NCBI RefSeq assembly: GCF_036786105.1
Contig: NZ_DAIQRQ010000014.1
Span: 1-64,000, forward strand
DNA: 64,000 nt
DNA from: Ohtaekwangia sp036786105
GTDB taxonomy: Bacteria > Bacteroidota > Bacteroidia > Cytophagales > Cyclobacteriaceae
Direction: 5' to 3'
The notes beneath the pieces were generated by a model. That model worked only from the letters and a program-made list of their open reading frames with translations. It did not search any database and was not told the origin of the DNA. Shown here one piece after another: positions 8,084 to 16,597 of this stretch (within the stretch, counting starts at the first letter, position 1; each line of letters begins with the position of its first letter). A program made the position numbers and the translations under genes.

Positions 8084-10324
8084 TCACTCCATACCCAGAA
8101 ACTTCCGAAAGTACCCGCATTCGCTGATCACTTCTTTGTAGTATTTGGTATTGCTGTAGTCTGACTTCAATTTCTTAAAGCCGTTCCAGGCAAGAAAGCT
8201 TACATCGGGATCGGAATAGAAATCTTCGCGACTGTGATACTTCCCGGTATAAAAGATATTGCGCTCACATTTCGCCATCATATAGGTACACTTCGCTTTC
8301 TGTTCGGCCGTGGTGGCAACGTCAAAAGCTTTCTGGTAATATTGATTGGCGAGACTACAATTCAATAATACCGGCTGATAGTATTTGTCAATATAATTAC
8401 CATATTGATCCATGATGTCACCATAATAAAACACCCGGGCATTGCCAAAGTACGACATGTTATAAAATGCGTTGGCCAGCAACAGGCTATTGTTATATAC
8501 ATCTTCACCTTTATCAACATGATCTTTCATCTCCTTCATCTTTTTCAGGAGCGACAGCTTGGTATATTTTACCTTTTGTGTAGCGGCATGATCGCAATCG
8601 TGGCAATCTTTAATCTTCCCATTGAATGGATTACCCAACAGCTCAACATCTTTTCCTTCCTTCGAACGCTCCATGAAGGCAATAGCCTCATCGATCCTGC
8701 CAGCATAAGCTGCTATTGTGGACTGATACTCGTAAATATCAGAAAGGGTAATATTATAGATACCGGATGCCAATTGCTCCCACGGAGTTTTTGCTGTTCG
8801 CTCCTGGAAAATCTTCATGGCTTCCAGATTGGTATTTGTTTGGTAGAACTTCAGATCGCGATCAAACAATTCTGCCATGACTACGTTCTGCTGCTGTTTG
8901 TACAGCGAAGCTATATATTGCCTGCTCCAGCCCAATGCATGACGATAACGGAACGTTTCATCGTTTTGCTTCGCGTTGTATAGCCACGTAAGGTCAACAA
9001 GTAACTTATTCTCCGCTTTATCATCCATCTTTGTGATACTGCTCAGCGTATTGATAATTTTAAACAAATGTATCTGCTGCAATGCCAATTCACTTTTTGG
9101 ACTTTGCTTCTCTGCTTTGTCCAGCAACTGCGATGCTATAGTATAATTGCCTACCAGTATATTCAAATAACCGGCTGCTATATTCCATAGATAGGGCTTC
9201 GGTGTCTTTTCTTCTTTTGCAATTGTGTTGACCAATTGCAGCGCGCCTTTGTCCAGCTTTTCCTTGCGGGTGCGCTTGTATTCCTCTGCGGTTTTAAAAT
9301 CGATTCCGTTGACCGCTACTTCTTCCTGGTTTACAAGTCTTGTTAAAAGGTAATCAAGATGCGGGCTGGCCGGATTTAATTTATATATCTCTTGTATCGC
9401 CTGCTTTTCATCGGCATAGTAACCAAACAAAGCCCACAAGCCGGCCTTCTCATCATTGTTTTTTGCCAGCGAGAGCGAAGTCTGAAAGTCCTGTTGCTCC
9501 TGCGGATGAAAATTATAGGCCGTTACCACGCGCATCTCCGGGCATTTATCAAAGGCTATGCTATATAAATAGTTAGCGGTAGCATAGTTCTTCTTTCGAT
9601 AATGCGTACCGGCAACGTAGGCCACACCGCGATAGTATAACATGTTTTGAGGAACAGTGGCCTTTGTCTTTTCAAAAAATGGAATTAAACCCTGCTGGTC
9701 TTTACCATAAAAGTATGCCTTCATGGTTTGAAACCAATAGCGGTTCTTCAGAAACGGATCTTTGGTTTCAGTATATAGCTTTTCTACCTGCGCAATAACT
9801 TTAGGGTCCGTTACCGGAGTTTTTTTCTTCTCATCATAGTCCCAAGAATAGGCAGGTTCCGTGCTATACGCTTCAATCATCTTTGCATAATGCATAAACT
9901 CTACAAAGCTCCTGATCCTTTCATCTGCCAGATTGAGTGCGCTGAACCGTGCCGGGGCTTTTGTCTTTTTCCAGATAGCACTATACAGTTGATCAAGCTC
10001 TGACGCAGCACTATCATTCAACAACAAATAACGTACCTGCTCCCTGGTAGCTTTGCCCTTCAGGTAGTCTGACCAGTCAATCACGATATCATCGTTGAAG
10101 CGGGAAGTATGTACATCATCAAAGCCCACTTTGTAGAACACTTCCTGCGGCGAATAAAATAGCGGTGCATACGATTCGTCTACATATACTTCAGGAGTAA
10201 AGTCGGAATCATAATCGTATTCCATAAAATAATCGGCACAGGCCAGCACGATACCACACGTGCCAAAGGCAGCCACACTAAAAAGCGCGACTGATCTTTT
10301 GAAAGAATTGTTTTTCTTTCTCAT
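8084..10324 (-). CDS. Large hypothetical lipoprotein, 746 aa
   Basis: I do not recognise a named family. The N terminus has a basic start, a hydrophobic stretch and VLAC with Cys29 as a plausible lipidation site, so it is probably anchored in an envelope membrane. The rest is rich in aromatic residues and helical segments with TPR-like spacing, such as ATANYLYSIAFDKCPEM and ASQLLDKAEKQSPKSELAL. Two CxxC-like cysteines occur in IKDCHDCDHAAT near the C-terminal third. It overlaps the upstream minus-strand gene by 47 bases, so the two are almost certainly co-transcribed. Confidence 0.8.
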   Translation of the reverse strand: MRKKNNSFKRSVALFSVAAFGTCGIVLACADYFMEYDYDSDFTPEVYVDESYAPLFYSPQEVFYKVGFDDVHTSRFNDDIVIDWSDYLKGKATREQVRYLLLNDSAASELDQLYSAIWKKTKAPARFSALNLADERIRSFVEFMHYAKMIEAYSTEPAYSWDYDEKKKTPVTDPKVIAQVEKLYTETKDPFLKNRYWFQTMKAYFYGKDQQGLIPFFEKTKATVPQNMLYYRGVAYVAGTHYRKKNYATANYLYSIAFDKCPEMRVVTAYNFHPQEQQDFQTSLSLAKNNDEKAGLWALFGYYADEKQAIQEIYKLNPASPHLDYLLTRLVNQEEVAVNGIDFKTAEEYKRTRKEKLDKGALQLVNTIAKEEKTPKPYLWNIAAGYLNILVGNYTIASQLLDKAEKQSPKSELALQQIHLFKIINTLSSITKMDDKAENKLLVDLTWLYNAKQNDETFRYRHALGWSRQYIASLYKQQQNVVMAELFDRDLKFYQTNTNLEAMKIFQERTAKTPWEQLASGIYNITLSDIYEYQSTIAAYAGRIDEAIAFMERSKEGKDVELLGNPFNGKIKDCHDCDHAATQKVKYTKLSLLKKMKEMKDHVDKGEDVYNNSLLLANAFYNMSYFGNARVFYYGDIMDQYGNYIDKYYQPVLLNCSLANQYYQKAFDVATTAEQKAKCTYMMAKCERNIFYTGKYHSREDFYSDPDVSFLAWNGFKKLKSDYSNTKYYKEVISECGYFRKFLGME

Positions 10325-11288
10325 AATGTTTCAGGTTAAAGTGGTCCAGGTCGTAGAATATAATCTCTTGTGGTGGTCGGGGCATTTCATCAGACAAATC
10401 ATTCGTCATCTCCTGCAGATCGTTTATATCGACACTTTCAATTTTAATCCGATCGCCCTGTTTAAAGTAATGTCCAATCTTAATAACGTTTTCTTTCACT
10501 TCAAAAAACGGATCTGCCTTCCTAACAAAATGCTCATCTTCGCTAAACGTGGTATCATCTATTTTGTTCAGTAAGCCGATCACCGTGTTGTTGCGCACAT
10601 GTATACCCCATGAAAATACCGGCAAGGCAACATCCAATGGCAAAGGATAACCTTTCAGATGCTGTGTATACTTTTGCGCAATTTCCCGATCGTAGATAGA
10701 GTTGGATGAATCAGCAGCAATGCGTCCCATGTTATAATACATGAGCACACCTCGGTCAACAGCAGGAATACCGGTTCGCTGGTAATACTTTATTTGATGC
10801 AGCCGAATGGTAGCCGACAATGTTTTTCTCCATTGCTTTTTTACCGCTTCAATAAAAATAAAATAATTCTCACGGCTCGTAAGCGTCCAGTCGCAGTCGA
10901 TCTGTATTTCCTGGCTGGTTATACCTGCGGCATGATTGATCTGATGAATATAATTAACCGTTTGAGTTGCCAACGCTGCTACATCAAGCGAAGGCTGTAA
11001 CATTACTTCGTTACGCACATATACCACCGGCACAATGGCTGCTGGCAGCAGGGTGTCTTCAAAAACCACGGGCGACAATGGCAGTGCTTCTCCTTTCTGC
11101 AAGGCTATGTCCATGTAACGAACATACAGGCGATCAACATTATTTTCTTGCAGCAGGAGCTTCTCGGCATCCGTGAGGTGAAAAACTGTTTTCCAATAGT
11201 AAAACGAAACAGAAGTACGGTGCTCCTTCGAATGAGTACAGGCCGAAAACAGAAAACCAAAGACTACGAGGGATTTTATTCGATGCAT
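10278..11288 (-). CDS. Hypothetical lipoprotein with TIM-barrel-like features
   Basis: The start at 11288 (MHRIKSLVVFG) gives a signal peptide ending in FSAC with Cys17 as lipidation site. The body contains IPVVYVRN, then EIQIDCDWTLTSRENYF and LSATIRLHQIKYY, a strand-rich order reminiscent of DUF3142-like barrels; this link is a resemblance, not an assignment. A later strand reads VLMYYNMG, again barrel-like. It lies upstream of and overlaps the 746-residue lipoprotein, and the two probably form a two-gene envelope system. A sugar-hydrolase role is possible but unproven. Confidence 0.75.
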   Translation of the reverse strand: MHRIKSLVVFGFLFSACTHSKEHRTSVSFYYWKTVFHLTDAEKLLLQENNVDRLYVRYMDIALQKGEALPLSPVVFEDTLLPAAIVPVVYVRNEVMLQPSLDVAALATQTVNYIHQINHAAGITSQEIQIDCDWTLTSRENYFIFIEAVKKQWRKTLSATIRLHQIKYYQRTGIPAVDRGVLMYYNMGRIAADSSNSIYDREIAQKYTQHLKGYPLPLDVALPVFSWGIHVRNNTVIGLLNKIDDTTFSEDEHFVRKADPFFEVKENVIKIGHYFKQGDRIKIESVDINDLQEMTNDLSDEMPRPPQEIIFYDLDHFNLKHYEKEKQFFQKISRAF

Positions 11289-11419
11289 ATCACCAGCAAC
11301 CAACAAATGTACATATTTACAGGGAAGCTTTTATAATGCGTGCCTTCCGATTTTAAAATAAAAAAAGCATTTACTGTAACTCTCCTCCAGAGAAATATAC
11401 AAATAGTAAAAAAGCGATT

Positions 11420-12055
11420 ATGCTTCAACTCCGGAACTATCGCAAGCGGTATGGCAACGTGCCTGTACTATCCATCAACACATTAACGCTTAATAGTGGC
11501 ATTTACTGGATAAAAGGTATAAATGGCTCCGGCAAAAGTACCTTACTGAAAACGATAGCCGGCATTATATCTTTCGAGGGTGATATTGTATTAAATAACA
11601 CAATCGACATTCGGAAGCAACCTGTGCAATACAGGAAGCAGGTAAACTTTGCCGAGGCCGAACCGCTGTTCCCTCCTTTCCTTACTGGCAGTGAAATGAT
11701 CCGCCTCTTTGCGGCAGCCAAAAATGCACCATATCAACAGGCCATACCCTTGCTGGAAGCCTTGCACATGCAGGACTATATACACGAACCGGTCGGCACC
11801 TACTCCAGCGGCATGCTCAAGAAGTTATCATTGGTAATGGCCTTTACGGGCAAACCCGCGGTAATACTATTGGATGAACCTTTGATCACCATGGATGACG
11901 CTGCTCTGGCCGTACTATATGAATGGATTGCGCAGAAGTATACCCGTGAAGGCATCAGCTTTCTTCTATCATCACACCAACTGCTTACGGGCTTACATGC
12001 TCCCGTGCAGGAGGTGCAAGTGAGTAATCATACCGTAACGTTAGCGCAGACATGA
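11420..12055 (+). CDS. ABC transporter ATP-binding protein
   Basis: The 211-residue ATPase has Walker A GINGSGKST, an ABC signature of the form YSSGMLKKLSL, Walker B VILLDEP and the H-loop SSHQ, so all catalytic motifs are intact. It overlaps the downstream membrane protein by four bases (ATGA), the usual arrangement for a translationally coupled ATPase and permease. The short size and YSSGM signature suit the export-type two-component ABC systems (bacteriocin/lantibiotic-immunity or Nod-factor-exporter like). The substrate is unknown. Confidence 0.93.
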   Translation: MLQLRNYRKRYGNVPVLSINTLTLNSGIYWIKGINGSGKSTLLKTIAGIISFEGDIVLNNTIDIRKQPVQYRKQVNFAEAEPLFPPFLTGSEMIRLFAAAKNAPYQQAIPLLEALHMQDYIHEPVGTYSSGMLKKLSLVMAFTGKPAVILLDEPLITMDDAALAVLYEWIAQKYTREGISFLLSSHQLLTGLHAPVQEVQVSNHTVTLAQT

Positions 12056-13170
12056 TTGCCCCGCTTACGCGAACGTTGATACGTATACTAGCCATTGGCT
12101 TTTATCGTGAACATGCAGGGGTACTCGCCTGCTGCTTTGGAACAGTGCTCTGCTACTGCTTTTTTATAACACCGGCTGGTCATATTGATCCACGCGATCT
12201 GGTCATGTATAACCTCACATTTACGCTGGCTGTGTTGGATGCCCCGATTGTGATGTTTACGGTATGCGTGCTCTGGCTTTTGTATACAATCAAAAGCTGG
12301 CAATATATAGCAAAGCAATTGCGTGCGCCCGAGAACATGTTTCTTTACTATAGTGTTAATGCATTTTCGCGTTTCCGGCAGTTTGTGAGTTGGAGCCTTG
12401 CGCAATTTGTGATCCTGTTACCTATTATTGTTTATGGAATCATGATTCTGGTTGTCGGGATGAGTTATCACTCCCATAAGGTACCGATCATCCTTTGGTT
12501 ATACATTCTACTGCTGGGGAGCATCAGTGCACGGGTATATATGTATTTTATGTACGAGCAGGCCACAGTGCCAAAAACTGCGCTGTTCACGGAGATATTG
12601 AAATCCTGGCCCAAGGCATACTTTAGTTTACCATTTTATAACATGTTGCACACAACTCCGTGGATGGGATTAATCACCAAAGTATTTTCATTACTGGTTT
12701 TGATGAGCACATTTTACTTTTTCGATCAACTGGAAAATACAGCCGTGCTGTATATGGTGATATTGATCACCTGCATGAGCCACACCATTTTAATATACAG
12801 AGAAAATAGTTTCATGGAAATGTACATGCCGATGGCGCGAAATTTTGCTTACAGCCGCGCGAGAATTTATGGGCAGCATGTTATTTATTATAGCCTGTTG
12901 TTGATTCCAGAAACGGTTGTGCTGTTAACGTATACCGACTTGCTTACAACGGCATTGCTATTCACGTTTTCCCTCGGCTGCCTGTTATTGTTGCGAAGCT
13001 TGCTATACATCCCTTCCATGTACATGCGAAGATACTTGTGGAGCATAACCGGAATATTTACATTGTCATTCATAGTTATACTTTCCGAAGGCGGATGGCT
13101 GCTGATTGCAGCGACAGTAACGACATCCTTTACACTTTGCCACACCTACTACTATCAAAAAGAAACGTAA
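12052..13170 (+). CDS. ABC transporter permease-like membrane protein
   Basis: This 372-residue protein has about 10-12 hydrophobic segments and little soluble sequence. No strong family motif is seen, so the call rests on its four-base overlap with the ATPase gene and on its topology. Such partner permeases are usually ABC-2-like and diverge quickly. The stop codon lies next to the minus-strand terminator at 13168-13199. Confidence 0.75.
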   Translation: MIAPLTRTLIRILAIGFYREHAGVLACCFGTVLCYCFFITPAGHIDPRDLVMYNLTFTLAVLDAPIVMFTVCVLWLLYTIKSWQYIAKQLRAPENMFLYYSVNAFSRFRQFVSWSLAQFVILLPIIVYGIMILVVGMSYHSHKVPIILWLYILLLGSISARVYMYFMYEQATVPKTALFTEILKSWPKAYFSLPFYNMLHTTPWMGLITKVFSLLVLMSTFYFFDQLENTAVLYMVILITCMSHTILIYRENSFMEMYMPMARNFAYSRARIYGQHVIYYSLLLIPETVVLLTYTDLLTTALLFTFSLGCLLLLRSLLYIPSMYMRRYLWSITGIFTLSFIVILSEGGWLLIAATVTTSFTLCHTYYYQKET

Positions 13171-13199
13171 AAAAAGAGGCTTCCCACAGGAAGCCCCTC
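13168..13199 (-). terminator. Intrinsic terminator for the SDR gene (minus strand)
   Basis: Read on the minus strand, GGGGCTTCC, a short CTGT-type loop and GGAAGCCTC are followed by seven T residues. It lies after the SDR stop codon (13294), with the heptamer tract between them, and overlaps the last bases of the convergent permease gene. Confidence 0.8.
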
Positions 13200-13214
13200 A
13201 CTACATGCATAGCA

Positions 13215-13292
13215 TACTTCTTACTTCTTACTTCTTACTTCTTACTTCTTACTTCTTACTTCTTACTTCTTTACTTCTTACTTCTTTACTTC
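13215..13292. repeat. Tandem heptamer microsatellite (TTACTTC), about 11 copies
   Basis: Seven uninterrupted TTACTTC units run from 13221 to 13269, preceded by a partial unit and followed by three more units separated by single extra T residues. The tract lies in the 3' untranslated region of the minus-strand SDR gene and ends one base from its stop codon. The unit length is not a multiple of three, but no coding frame crosses it now. Confidence 0.95.
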
Positions 13293-13293
13293 T

Positions 13294-14094
13294 TCATTCC
13301 TCCTTACTCTCCTCCGACTGTTTCCGCATATTTTCAGCCAGCGTTTTGTCTGACATCACATTGCTCATAACAGACTGCACCTTATTCTTAAACCCGGACA
13401 CTACTTTGTCATCTCCCCGCATGAGCGCTTCATAACCATCGCGGGCTACTTCAGCAGGATCAGCCAGTTTTGTTTCTTTTACAATTTTAGAGTTTTGTGC
13501 GCCGGCTTTGTTGAAGAAATCTGTTTGCGTAGCACCCGGTTGCAAGGCCGTAACGATAACGTTGGTATCTTTTAACTCGTTGATCAAAGCCTCTGTAAAC
13601 GAAAGTACATACGCCTTTGTTCCACCATATACTGCCTGAAGCGGAGCTGGTATCTCTGATACGATAGAGCCCAATTGAAGTATTCTTCCCTCGTTACGCG
13701 ATATCATATCCTGCAGGAAAAGATAGGTGAGTGCAGTAAGCGAGGTGATATTAAGTTGTATAAGCCGCAGCTGACGATGTATATCCTCTTCGGCAAATTT
13801 CCCATAGACACCTTGCCCGGCATCATTCACCAGTATATTAACGGTGACGCCACGGGCTTTCACCTCGTCATATACTTCAAATGGTGATTGTGGTTCAAAC
13901 AAATCTTTTGAAATGGTTATCACATCCACACCGTGCAAGCCTTTAAATTCGTTGGCACGCAAATCCAGATCGCTCTGCGATCTTGCTACCAGAATAAGGT
14001 TGTATCCATTCTGGGCAAACACTTTGGCTAGCTCATATCCAATGCCGCTGGTACCGCCGGTTACCAACGCATATTGTTGCTGTAGATTTTCCAT
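13294..14094 (-). CDS. SDR family NAD(P)-dependent oxidoreductase
   Basis: The 266-residue classical SDR has the cofactor loop TGGTSGIG at residues 13-20, an NDAG motif (variant of NNAG), and the YGGTKAYV catalytic Tyr-x-x-x-Lys. The serine of the triad fits the LGSIVSEIP segment. It resembles the DltE/YqjQ-like group of uncharacterised short-chain dehydrogenases. The C-terminal tail is hydrophilic and ends in SEESKEE. The stop is directly followed by the heptamer microsatellite. The substrate cannot be predicted. Confidence 0.92.
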   Translation of the reverse strand: MENLQQQYALVTGGTSGIGYELAKVFAQNGYNLILVARSQSDLDLRANEFKGLHGVDVITISKDLFEPQSPFEVYDEVKARGVTVNILVNDAGQGVYGKFAEEDIHRQLRLIQLNITSLTALTYLFLQDMISRNEGRILQLGSIVSEIPAPLQAVYGGTKAYVLSFTEALINELKDTNVIVTALQPGATQTDFFNKAGAQNSKIVKETKLADPAEVARDGYEALMRGDDKVVSGFKNKVQSVMSNVMSDKTLAENMRKQSEESKEE

Positions 14095-14239
14095 AAGATT
14101 CCCTTTAGAAGATTTTTGAAAATCAGATCAGCAAATAGCATACACACCAACCATGACGATGCGCAGCCACATTCCGGGAAAATAATTACTACCTGGAGAA
14201 TGATTGCTGTGGAACGATTGACCTATTCAGATAACGTAA

Positions 14240-15229
14240 TTAAATGAATGAAATCTTATCGGCAGTAAGCGAAAGGTATATCACCGCTCCTACTCTGAAT
14301 TCTTCCGCATCTGTGCGAATAAGAAGAGATGTATCATGTACCGAAACCTTCACCTCGTTATAACCACCGAAATAATATATATCTGTAATACGTCCGGTGA
14401 GATTATGCTTGCCCTTCTTCACAATCTTTATGTTTTCGGGACGGATGAACAGATTTTTTCGCCGCGGCTTTAACTTTAACGATTTAACCCATGCTTCCAT
14501 ATTCGCAGGTGGAATCAAAGTATATTTACCAAGCAGACCAGCTGCATATTCATTTACCGGAGAAGTATATACTTTAACGGGCGTGCCTTTTTGCACGATC
14601 CCTCCGTCTTTCATTAAAAAAATAACATCCGCCCACGGCAAAATATCGAGTGGGTCGTGTGAGATCAGCGTACACGTAATGCCAAGCCTGTCGTGTATAT
14701 CATCAATCACCGCCTTCAATGTATTTTTATGAACCATGTCCAGGTTAGAGAACGGTTCATCCAGGAGCAGTAAGCGTGGTGATGTGATCAGCAATCGCGC
14801 AAACGCTATGCGCTGACGTTCACCTCCGGAGAGCTGATTAGTTTTGCGCTTAAGCAAATGCGTGATCTGGCATACTTCATAAATAGCATTCGCTTCTTCT
14901 GCCCCCAATGTATTCGCATACTCCAGTACCTGTTCTACTCTTAAAAACTTTGGTAACTCAAAATGCTGCGAAAGGTATGCTATACCAGGATGGCCCGGCA
15001 CCAGTCGCTCGGCTGGTCCCTGAACAGGCTGGTTCTCGAATTTTACTTCACCGGCATCAGGTTGTATAAGACCCGCTATAATTTTCAGCAATGTACTTTT
15101 TCCCGAACCTGTTTCACCGGCAATGGCCACACGCTGAAGGCGTTGTTGTGAAAAACTGATATCTTTCAATACAAGATCATTCTCTGTTTCTCCGTATTTA
15201 CAAATACCTGATACCTGTATAAAAGCCAT
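14240..15229 (-). CDS. Orphan MalK/PotA-type ABC ATPase with TOBE domain
   Basis: The 329-residue ATPase has Walker A GETGSGKST, signature LSGGERQRIAFARLL, Walker B LLLLDEP, and H-loop SHDPLD. The C-terminal 90 residues form a TOBE-like domain (RPENIKIV, then ITDIYYFGGYNEVKV), as in importers of sugars, polyamines, molybdate or ferric iron. No permease or binding-protein gene is next to it; its neighbours are an SDR gene and a DUF4097 gene. It either works with components encoded elsewhere or has another role. Confidence 0.9.
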   Translation of the reverse strand: MAFIQVSGICKYGETENDLVLKDISFSQQRLQRVAIAGETGSGKSTLLKIIAGLIQPDAGEVKFENQPVQGPAERLVPGHPGIAYLSQHFELPKFLRVEQVLEYANTLGAEEANAIYEVCQITHLLKRKTNQLSGGERQRIAFARLLITSPRLLLLDEPFSNLDMVHKNTLKAVIDDIHDRLGITCTLISHDPLDILPWADVIFLMKDGGIVQKGTPVKVYTSPVNEYAAGLLGKYTLIPPANMEAWVKSLKLKPRRKNLFIRPENIKIVKKGKHNLTGRITDIYYFGGYNEVKVSVHDTSLLIRTDAEEFRVGAVIYLSLTADKISFI

Positions 15230-15403
15230 TCATGATAAATTGAATGCGCAATCTAAAATACTTCTCTCAATATGCCAGCGCAACATCTATAGCACCTGAC
15301 AGTACTCTGTTCGTTTATGAACAAATTGCCAAAAATCCTGAAAAAACTTTCTTCACGGTGCAACCTCATCCCGTGAAACGAGTCTTATCTTTTAAATAGT
15401 CGC

Positions 15404-15474
15404 AAGCTTCTGATTTCAGTAGCTAGAACTTTAACATACGTTGATCGATGTTCCTTGTTCTATATTTTTATGCA
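15404..15474. repeat. Dispersed intergenic repeat, modules B and C (reverse)
   Basis: A B module (AAGCTTCTGATTTCAGTAGC) is followed by a C module in reverse orientation: its complement contains GAACAAGGAACATCGATCAA. It lies directly upstream of the DUF4097 gene. Upstream in-frame codons of that gene run through this repeat, another reason to start it at 15517. Confidence 0.65.
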
Positions 15475-15516
15475 GCTGACCAGAAATCAACGGCCATTGA
15501 AAACCCATTACCAACT

Positions 15517-16476
15517 ATGAAAAAGACTTCATTATTTCTGATCTGTTGCCTGCTAATGGCCGGCCTCTGTAACGCGCAAAGTGAATATTCTTTTAAGGAA
15601 CAATATGACGTTTCAACACCAGCCCGGCTCATCCTGTCATCGTCTGATGGAAACATTTCTGTGAGTGCCGGCAGTGGCAAAAGCATTGAAGTAACGTATG
15701 TTGTAAAGAGACGCAACCAGGTACTCAAGATCAACCGCAAGGAACTTGAAAAAGAGCTTACCGTGAACGTTACGAATACAAGCAATTCGTTGGACATCAG
15801 TGTAAAGTATCCACTTAACTATGGCACATTCAAAGATGGACTGAAAGTAAATTTCATTGTAACTGTACCCCGCGAAACTGCCTGCGATTTACAGTCGTCC
15901 GATGGTAACATTTCTCTTACCGGCCTTACGGGCGATCAAAGCACCAAGACCAGCGATGGTAATCTGAATATATCGTCTATTAACGGTAAGGTAAATAGTA
16001 AGACTTCAGACGGTAATATTGATGTAGACGATATCAATGGTTCACTGGAAGCCCGCACAAGCGATGGCAATGTTTCGCTGGAGAGAATTAAAGGCAATGT
16101 AAAGTCCGCCACCAGTGATGGTAACATCGTGCTACGACAGATTACCGGAGATGTGTCTGTCAGTACCTCCGATGGAGAGATTACTTTTAATGAGTTATCA
16201 GGTTCTCTCACCGCTTCCACTTCGGATGGCAATGTACACGGCACCATGCTTGCCCTTACAAAAAACTTATCTGTAAAAACCAGTGATGGCAACATTGATA
16301 TTGCTATACCTGATAAACTGGGACTGAACCTTGATATACATGGCGAATCGCTGCATATACCACTCACTAATTTCTCCGGCAGATCGGATGATCATTCTAT
16401 CAATGGCGCAATCAACGGAGGTGGCATCCCGGTAAATCTTTCTGCCGATGGTAACGTAAGCCTTACCTATCGGTAG
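15517..16476 (+). CDS. Secreted DUF4097-type repeat protein
   Basis: A signal peptide (MKKTSLFL, ending near CNAQ) opens this 319-residue protein, so it is exported. From about residue 125 it carries six consecutive units of about 18 residues, each starting TSDGN or a close variant (SSDGN, TSDGE), then alternating hydrophobic residues and a short INGxL/V segment. This regular pattern predicts a right-handed beta-helix-like solenoid as in DUF4097 proteins. Further DGN units occur at both ends. The function is unknown. A strong terminator follows at 16501. Confidence 0.88.
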   Translation: MKKTSLFLICCLLMAGLCNAQSEYSFKEQYDVSTPARLILSSSDGNISVSAGSGKSIEVTYVVKRRNQVLKINRKELEKELTVNVTNTSNSLDISVKYPLNYGTFKDGLKVNFIVTVPRETACDLQSSDGNISLTGLTGDQSTKTSDGNLNISSINGKVNSKTSDGNIDVDDINGSLEARTSDGNVSLERIKGNVKSATSDGNIVLRQITGDVSVSTSDGEITFNELSGSLTASTSDGNVHGTMLALTKNLSVKTSDGNIDIAIPDKLGLNLDIHGESLHIPLTNFSGRSDDHSINGAINGGGIPVNLSADGNVSLTYR

Positions 16477-16500
16477 CCAACCTGTTAAACAATAGAAGAA

Positions 16501-16526
16501 AGGGCGCTCTCATCAGCGCCTTTTTT
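16501..16526 (+). terminator. Intrinsic terminator after the DUF4097 gene
   Basis: GGGCGCT, six bases, AGCGCC and a run of six T residues form a compact hairpin with a U-tract 25 bases after the stop codon. Confidence 0.9.
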
Positions 16527-16583
16527 ATGTTTACACATCGGCAAAATTAAGTTCATGTATTGCAGTCGCAGCCGTTAGATTAT

Positions 16584-16591
16584 TACTTTTA
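16584..16591 (+). promoter_or_regulatory. -7-like element of the cyclase gene
   Basis: TACTTTTA differs from the TAnnTTTG consensus at the last base. A TTG lies 21 bases upstream. Only six bases separate the element from the ATG at 16598, so the predicted start of transcription falls on or beside the start codon, suggesting a leaderless mRNA. Confidence 0.5.
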
Positions 16592-16597
16592 CACACT

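Noticed and set aside
13215..13292. CRISPR or satellite phase-variation switch
   Set aside because: Units are seven bases with no spacers, so it is not CRISPR; no reading frame or promoter spacing depends on it.
13038..13435. Plus-strand open frames through the TTACTTC tract
   Set aside because: They encode only low-complexity Leu/Tyr/Ser repeats from the microsatellite and overlap the real SDR and permease genes.
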